From: Arthrobacter sp. JZ12
GTDB taxonomy: Bacteria > Actinomycetota > Actinomycetes > Actinomycetales > Micrococcaceae
Direction of reading: 5' to 3'
NCBI RefSeq assembly: GCF_035189165.1
Contig: NZ_CP045246.1
Location: 2,914,001-2,978,000, forward strand
Length of the DNA stretch: 64,000 nt
In this document: piece after piece, positions 59,876 through 64,000 of the stretch
How positions within the stretch are numbered: position 1 is the first letter of the stretch
Layout of the letters: every line of letters starts with the position of its first letter
The notes under the pieces: model-generated
The model's database searches: none
Told to the model about the DNA's origin: nothing
Seen by the model: only the letters and a program-made list of their open reading frames with translations
Made by a program: the position numbers and the translations under genes

Positions 59876-59892
59876 AACGAACGTCGTTCGTT
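59876..59892. promoter_or_regulatory. Palindrome AACGAACG-T-CGTTCGTT at the MFS promoter, candidate TetR operator
   Basis: A perfect 17-base palindrome 36 bases upstream of the MFS start, directly after a CATACT -10-like box (with TTGTAC about 18 bases further upstream). Its sequence differs from the palindrome at 58383, so the second TetR is the likely binder. Confidence 0.6.
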
Positions 59893-59927
59893 AGTGACGA
59901 CCATCACTACTACTGATCGGGGCAGCC

Positions 59928-61163
59928 GTGACTAACACAGCCCATCACGAGGGGACCCGCGTTCCCCTGACCATCACCCGCGCCATCGCCACCTTCGGTA
60001 TCAGCGTCGTCGGGTTCATGACCGCGAACCTCATCCCGGTGATGATCCTCGCCCTTGCAGACCTCGGTTACTCCGCCACCGGCGCGGGCACCCTGATGAC
60101 CGCATGCCTCCTGCTTTCCGCCCTCTCCTGCCTCGCCACTTCACGCTGGACGGCCCGGAACGGGCGGTACCTCGTTGCCCGCGTGGGCTTGGCCCTCGCA
60201 GCGCTCGGTTTCGGAGCTGCCGCCATCGTCCCCGACCCCCTCGTCGCCGGTATCGGCATTGTCCTGGCCGGCATCGGCAGCGGGGGCGCAGTAGCAGCAG
60301 GCGGTGCTGCGCTGGCAGCACTGCGTAACCCGGACCGCGCCTCGGGAATCAGCGGATTCACAAACCGCGGAATCGTCGCCATCGTGCTGTTCATCATTCC
60401 CGCCGTCGGCATCGCCATGGGCAGTGCATTCGGTATCCTCGCCGGCCTCGCCCTGGTGGCACTCGCCGTCGTGCACTGGCTGCCCGCCAGCCCGGCACAG
60501 CCGGTGCCCAGCACGGTCCAGGCATCACCCGCGTCCGGCCGCCCATCCCGACTTGAGATGATCGCAGGCTTCGGCCTCCTGGCTTGCTTCGCGGTGTGGG
60601 CCCTCGGCGAGGACTCCCTGTGGGCAGTTGCCGCCGTGATGGGCGAGCAGCAGGCGGGCCTCGACGAAACCGGGATGGGGCTGGTACTCAGCCTGTCCAC
60701 ACTGGGCGGCCTGCTGGCTTCCGCCATCATCAGTCTCTGGGGACCGAAGATCGGCCGAACCGCACCTCTTGTTGTTGCCCTCCTCGCCGGGGCAGCCCTC
60801 AAGATTGCCTCCGGGTTCATCACCGACCCGCAGACCTACCTGGTGGTGATCATCGCCTGGAACACCATCTACATCGTCGCCTTCCTCTATGTCATCGCAA
60901 TCTCCGCGGCCCTCGATCCCACCGGCCGGTGGTCAGGACCGATCCTGGGCGTATACCTGGTGGGATCCTCCTTCTCGCCGCTGTTCGGGACCGCCGTATC
61001 GAGCGCACTTGGCTTCCAGGCCCTTGGCGTGATCCTCGGCGGCATCACCCTCCTGGTACTGGTGCCCCTGACGCTGATTTCCCGGTTGTCCCGCCGGGTG
61101 GAACGCGCCGGATACGCGAGCCCCGCACCCGAGAACGATTTCCCCAAAGCCGCCATTGCCTAA
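59928..61163 (+). CDS. MFS transporter
   Basis: A 411-residue, twelve-helix transporter starting at GTG 59928. The loop 2-3 region is SRWTARNGRYLVARVGLALAALG, and the central loop separates two six-helix halves (a SPAQPVPSTVQASPASGRPS spacer). The second half has LWGPKIGRTAPLVVALLAGAALK. It resembles small-molecule MFS carriers such as the CynX/sugar-efflux types. Its place between tetR and an amidohydrolase gene suggests transport of a polyamine-related or amide compound, which is inference. It overlaps the open frame of the next gene by a few bases. Confidence 0.82.
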   Translation: MTNTAHHEGTRVPLTITRAIATFGISVVGFMTANLIPVMILALADLGYSATGAGTLMTACLLLSALSCLATSRWTARNGRYLVARVGLALAALGFGAAAIVPDPLVAGIGIVLAGIGSGGAVAAGGAALAALRNPDRASGISGFTNRGIVAIVLFIIPAVGIAMGSAFGILAGLALVALAVVHWLPASPAQPVPSTVQASPASGRPSRLEMIAGFGLLACFAVWALGEDSLWAVAAVMGEQQAGLDETGMGLVLSLSTLGGLLASAIISLWGPKIGRTAPLVVALLAGAALKIASGFITDPQTYLVVIIAWNTIYIVAFLYVIAISAALDPTGRWSGPILGVYLVGSSFSPLFGTAVSSALGFQALGVILGGITLLVLVPLTLISRLSRRVERAGYASPAPENDFPKAAIA

Positions 61164-61182
61164 TTACCGAAACGGATTCGAC

Positions 61183-62817
61183 GTGCCTACAAACCGCACT
61201 CTCTACACCAACGCCTTGATACTCACGCCCGAGGGTGTGGTGCAGGGTTCCTTCACGGTTGAGGGAAACCGCATCCATGAAGTCCGGACAGGGGAGGTTA
61301 CCTCAGCTCAGGATGTGACCGAGGTGAAGCTTGAGGGACGCTTTGTCCTCCCCGGCTTCATCGACGCCCACTCACATCTGCTGATGCTGGGCCAGTCGCT
61401 GCAAAAGGTACAACTCCGCGAGGCGGCATCCCTCGAAGACATCCAGGCTGCGCTGCGGGCAGAACGGGAGGCGAAGCCGGACGCGCCCAGGATACTAGGA
61501 AGCAGCTGGCTCTACAGCGCGCTGAACGGGCGGCAGCCGACCCGGCAGATGCTCGACGCCGCAGTGCCGGACGTCCCGGTCTACCTGGACGCCAACGACC
61601 TGCACTCGGTGTGGGTGAACACCGCAGCCCTTGAGGAGCTGGGCGTCACCGCGGAGACAGAGGATCCACTTGGCGGCACCATCGCCCGCGATCCCGACGG
61701 CGAGCCAACAGGGCTGCTGCTGGAGACGGCCGCGCAACAGATTGTGTGGCCCGCACTCGCACGGCAGGCGACCGACGCCGACCGTGATTCATGGCTGGAG
61801 AGCGTCTTCAGCCACTACCTCGCTTGCGGGGTCACGAGCGCCGTCGACATGGCGGTCGGTGACGACGACCTGGCGGCGTTCCAGCGGGCACTGGAACGGT
61901 ATGACGGAAACCTGCCGCTGCGCATCAAGGGCCACTGGTTCGTGCACAACCGGGGCAACACGGCAGAGAACCTCCGCCAGGTTGCCCACGCGGCCGACCT
62001 TGCGAAGCGGGTGAATACCCCTTCACTACAGATGGTAGGCATCAAGCTGGTACTCGACGGCGTGATCGACAGCTGCACTGCGGCCATGAAGGAGCCGTAT
62101 TTCGACGGCACCGTGGGGCAGCCGATCTGGGACCGTGAGGCCCTCACTCCGGTGGTGGCCGCAGCGGACGCCGCCGGGCTGCAGATCGCGATCCATGCCA
62201 TCGGGGACGAGGCCTCGGATATTGGCCTTGACGCACTGGAGGAGGCGTTCCGCCGCAACGGCGAACGGGATCGGCGCCACCGCATCGAACACCTCGAGAC
62301 CGTGACGGTGGAGAACGTGAAGCGGCTGGCCCGGTTGGGTGTTGTCGCTTCCATGCAGCCGGTCCACGCAGACCCGGCGATTCAGGAAAACTGGCGCGCC
62401 ATGCTCGGCGATGACCGGATCAACCGTGGCTTCCCGTGGACCGAGTTCACCGACGCGGGCGCAACACTGGCTCTGAGCACCGATGCCCCCACCGCGCCGC
62501 ACTATCCACTGCCCAACATGTACATCGCGTCCACCCGCAAGTCGGCCCTCGATCCGACGCTGCCCGCAAACCTGCCCGAGTATGCCCTGCCGCTCGAAGA
62601 CGCCCTGCAGCATGCCACGCGGGACGCCGCCTACTCCTGCCGGGCCGAGCACCAGGCAGGCTGTATCGCGGCAGGTTACCTGGCCGACTTCGTGGTTCTC
62701 GAGACGAACCCCCTAAATGAGGACCCGGAGGGCCTCCTTACCAACCAGCCCGCGCTCGTGGTGGCCGACGGCGTCGTTCGCTTCCGCGCGTCCGCACCCG
62801 CCCACGCAACTGCCTAA
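61183..62817 (+). CDS. Amidohydrolase (YtcJ-like)
   Basis: A 544-residue metal-dependent hydrolase. GTG 61183 gives MPTNRTLYTNALILTPEGVV; TTG 61156 is an in-frame alternative. It shows FVLPGFIDAHSHLLMLGQSL with the HxH metal motif near residue 60, DPDGEPTGLLLE near 170, GIKLVLDGVIDSCTAAM near 290, IAIHAIGDEASDIGLDALEEA near 330, RRHRIEHLETV near 365 with the His and Glu ligands, and LALSTDAPTAPHYPLPNMYIA near 430. This is the amidohydrolase 3/YtcJ family of unknown amide or carbamate substrates. It is the last gene of the plus-strand group here. Confidence 0.87.
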   Translation: MPTNRTLYTNALILTPEGVVQGSFTVEGNRIHEVRTGEVTSAQDVTEVKLEGRFVLPGFIDAHSHLLMLGQSLQKVQLREAASLEDIQAALRAEREAKPDAPRILGSSWLYSALNGRQPTRQMLDAAVPDVPVYLDANDLHSVWVNTAALEELGVTAETEDPLGGTIARDPDGEPTGLLLETAAQQIVWPALARQATDADRDSWLESVFSHYLACGVTSAVDMAVGDDDLAAFQRALERYDGNLPLRIKGHWFVHNRGNTAENLRQVAHAADLAKRVNTPSLQMVGIKLVLDGVIDSCTAAMKEPYFDGTVGQPIWDREALTPVVAAADAAGLQIAIHAIGDEASDIGLDALEEAFRRNGERDRRHRIEHLETVTVENVKRLARLGVVASMQPVHADPAIQENWRAMLGDDRINRGFPWTEFTDAGATLALSTDAPTAPHYPLPNMYIASTRKSALDPTLPANLPEYALPLEDALQHATRDAAYSCRAEHQAGCIAAGYLADFVVLETNPLNEDPEGLLTNQPALVVADGVVRFRASAPAHATA

Positions 62818-62828
62818 AGACCAATCGG

Positions 62829-62878
62829 GCGGGCGCTTATAACCTTTCGCCGGAGGCGAGGTGGTTATAAGCGCCCGC
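62829..62878. terminator. Long hairpin after the amidohydrolase gene
   Basis: A perfect 16-bp stem (GCGGGCGCTTATAACC and its complement) encloses an 18-base loop that itself contains a 5-bp stem TCGCC / GGCGA. It lies 12 bases after the stop codon. No T-run follows on the plus strand, so it may terminate without one or process the transcript. Confidence 0.65.
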
Positions 62879-62968
62879 TCGATGCAGGTTGACTACGGAA
62901 TGAGACGTGGGGTGACGTCGAATTTGGCCCCCGTCTTTTCCCATGCTCGGATCCGTAGCCTGAGCGCC

Positions 62969-63340
62969 ATGTCCAAACACAAGCGTCCGCCCCTTGTGAA
63001 CCTGAAGGTGCTGCACCAACTCGAAGACGAGTTCGGAGATCCGGGCCCTGCGCACACTTTTGTGCAGGACTTCGTGGATTTCTGGGACGAGCGGTACCTC
63101 CGCCTGGTTGAAGCAGTGCGTTCCCGGGACACGAACGCAACACACGAGGCGATTCGCAGCGTGCGGATTTCCTCGTCAATGGTTGGCGCCTCGAGGCTGG
63201 CCGAGTTGGCTGGCGACCTGGAGTCGAACCTGAAACGCGGCAACCTGGATGCCGTGGCCCACGCGCTTCCCCAGGTCAAGGACTGCGGTGCCGCAACCAT
63301 CACCAAGCTCACCACGAAGTACATCAACTCCGAGTGGTGA
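62969..63340 (+). CDS. HPt domain-like protein without the phospho-accepting histidine
   Basis: A 123-residue helical protein starting at ATG 62969. Residues 45-90 fit the HPt four-helix bundle: AIRSVRISSSMVGASRLAELAGDLE aligns with the usual A-H-x-L-K-G-S-S-x-x-x-G-A-x-x-L-x-x-x-x-x-x-L-E, but the phospho-accepting His is Arg (R63) and the next Lys is Arg (R66). Without the His it cannot take up phosphate in the classical way and may serve as a binding partner. No histidine kinase is near. The 62879-62968 spacer shows no further gene. Confidence 0.7.
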   Translation: MSKHKRPPLVNLKVLHQLEDEFGDPGPAHTFVQDFVDFWDERYLRLVEAVRSRDTNATHEAIRSVRISSSMVGASRLAELAGDLESNLKRGNLDAVAHALPQVKDCGAATITKLTTKYINSEW

Positions 63341-63376
63341 TCCTGTAGCGGGTATGCGGTCCGACAGAATGTATGC

Positions 63377-64000
63377 GTGCCTCAAGTCTCCGTCCCGGCC
63401 CCCGCCCTGATGATCACGGCTGTGCTCTCCGTCCAATTCGGGGCCGCGCTTGCGCGCACCCAGTTCGACGCCGTCGGCCCCACCGGCGCCGTGCTCCTGC
63501 GCCTGTTTTTCGGCGCGCTCATTCTCCTGGCCGCTGTGCGCCCGCGGGTCGGATCCTGGAAGCGCGAACAGTGGGCGGCCGCCGCGGTGCTGGGCGTGGC
63601 GCTTGCCGGAATGAACAGCCTGATCTACCTGGCCATCGGGATCATCCCGATCGGCGTGGCCGTCACCCTCGAATTCACCGGCCCCCTGTTGTTGGCGCTA
63701 GTGCAGACCCGCCGCCTCGCCGACGCGTTGTGGGCGCTGTTGGCGTTCGCGGGGGTCCTTCTTCTCGGGGCCGACGGCGGCGGCGACCTCCCCCTGCCCG
63801 GCATACTCTTCGCGCTCGGTGCCGGCGCGTTCTGGGTGCTTTACATCCTTGCGAGCGCCCGTGTAGGGAAGCTGGTTCCCGGTGTTGGCGGCCTGGCGGT
63901 GTCCATGGCGATCGGCGCGGTCCTCGCGTTGCCGTTCGGCACGACGGCAGCAGCCGGCGGAGTGCTGGGCTCCCCTCTGGTCCTGCCCGTCTTTGTCGCG
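63377..64000 (+). CDS. EamA/RhtA family exporter, N-terminal part
   Basis: From GTG 63377 the frame stays open to the window edge (208 codons). The translation reads VPQVSVPAPALMITAVLSVQ, then FGAALARTQFDAVGPTGAVLLRLFFGALIL, and has repeated hydrophobic helices with VLGVALAGMNSLIYLAIGIIPIGVAVTLEFTGPLLLAL, the pattern of RhtA-type EamA transporters (the amino-acid/metabolite exporter group, ~280-300 residues). The last ~80 residues lie outside the window. Confidence 0.88.
   Translation, partial: MPQVSVPAPALMITAVLSVQFGAALARTQFDAVGPTGAVLLRLFFGALILLAAVRPRVGSWKREQWAAAAVLGVALAGMNSLIYLAIGIIPIGVAVTLEFTGPLLLALVQTRRLADALWALLAFAGVLLLGADGGGDLPLPGILFALGAGAFWVLYILASARVGKLVPGVGGLAVSMAIGAVLALPFGTTAAAGGVLGSPLVLPVFVA

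Overview
The window is high-GC actinobacterial DNA, most like the Arthrobacter group (Micrococcaceae). Evidence for this: a SAM-IV type riboswitch leader, a mycothiol-dependent DinB-like enzyme, a mycoredoxin-like glutaredoxin, frequent GTG starts, and a putrescine oxidase of the Kocuria/Rhodococcus type. It is mostly metabolic and transport DNA. I see no rRNA, tRNA, CRISPR array, insertion sequence or prophage. One low-GC islet (about 2.7-3.9 kb) carries a HEPN-domain gene.

Layout. 0-5 kb: start of metY with its riboswitch, small housekeeping and membrane genes, the HEPN islet, a GNAT acetyltransferase and a YitT-type membrane protein. 5-14 kb: a sugar-use locus with a cellulase-like hydrolase, a DUF5107/TPR protein, an AraC regulator and a lipoprotein/two-permease ABC importer. 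14-29 kb: a large secreted metallophosphoesterase, a frameshifted DoxX gene, an Ldh-family dehydrogenase, a GH43 enzyme, DNA repair, several exporters and PhzF. 27.5-48 kb: the main accessory block, a catabolic region with two IclR regulators. It holds a BCCT transporter (apparent frameshift), SDR, IlvD/EDD dehydratase, enolase-superfamily enzyme, MDR dehydrogenase, MFS transporter, 2,5-dioxovalerate dehydrogenase, and an operon of LLM monooxygenase, amine oxidase, two flavin reductases and a SnoaL-like protein. A TPP enzyme plus semialdehyde dehydrogenase pair follows. 48-54 kb: glutamate dehydrogenase, ribokinase, an anchored GH26-like protein, a DUF336 protein, mycoredoxin and MalY. 54-63 kb: an agmatine/putrescine catabolic locus (amidase, agmatine deiminase, putrescine oxidase, two TetR regulators, MFS exporter, amidohydrolase). 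The end holds a degenerate HPt protein and the start of an EamA/RhtA exporter.

How the parts fit. In the 27-48 kb block, palindromes built from GTTCA and TGAAC lie upstream of the BCCT gene, between the divergent MFS and dioxovalerate dehydrogenase genes, and between the LLM operon and the first iclR. This suggests one regulon for uptake and oxidation of a small, probably nitrogen-containing, substrate ending in 2-oxoglutarate or succinate. A second IclR regulator has related TTTCA-N5-TGAAA-like sites at its own promoter and at the TPP/semialdehyde dehydrogenase operon. The substrate cannot be read from the sequence; this block is my best candidate for an undescribed system. In the 54-63 kb locus, agmatine would be deiminated to N-carbamoylputrescine, hydrolysed (possibly by the amidase) to putrescine and oxidised to 4-aminobutanal.

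Two genes (DoxX, BCCT) each appear to lack one G/C base in a short run. They are either real pseudogenes or assembly errors.
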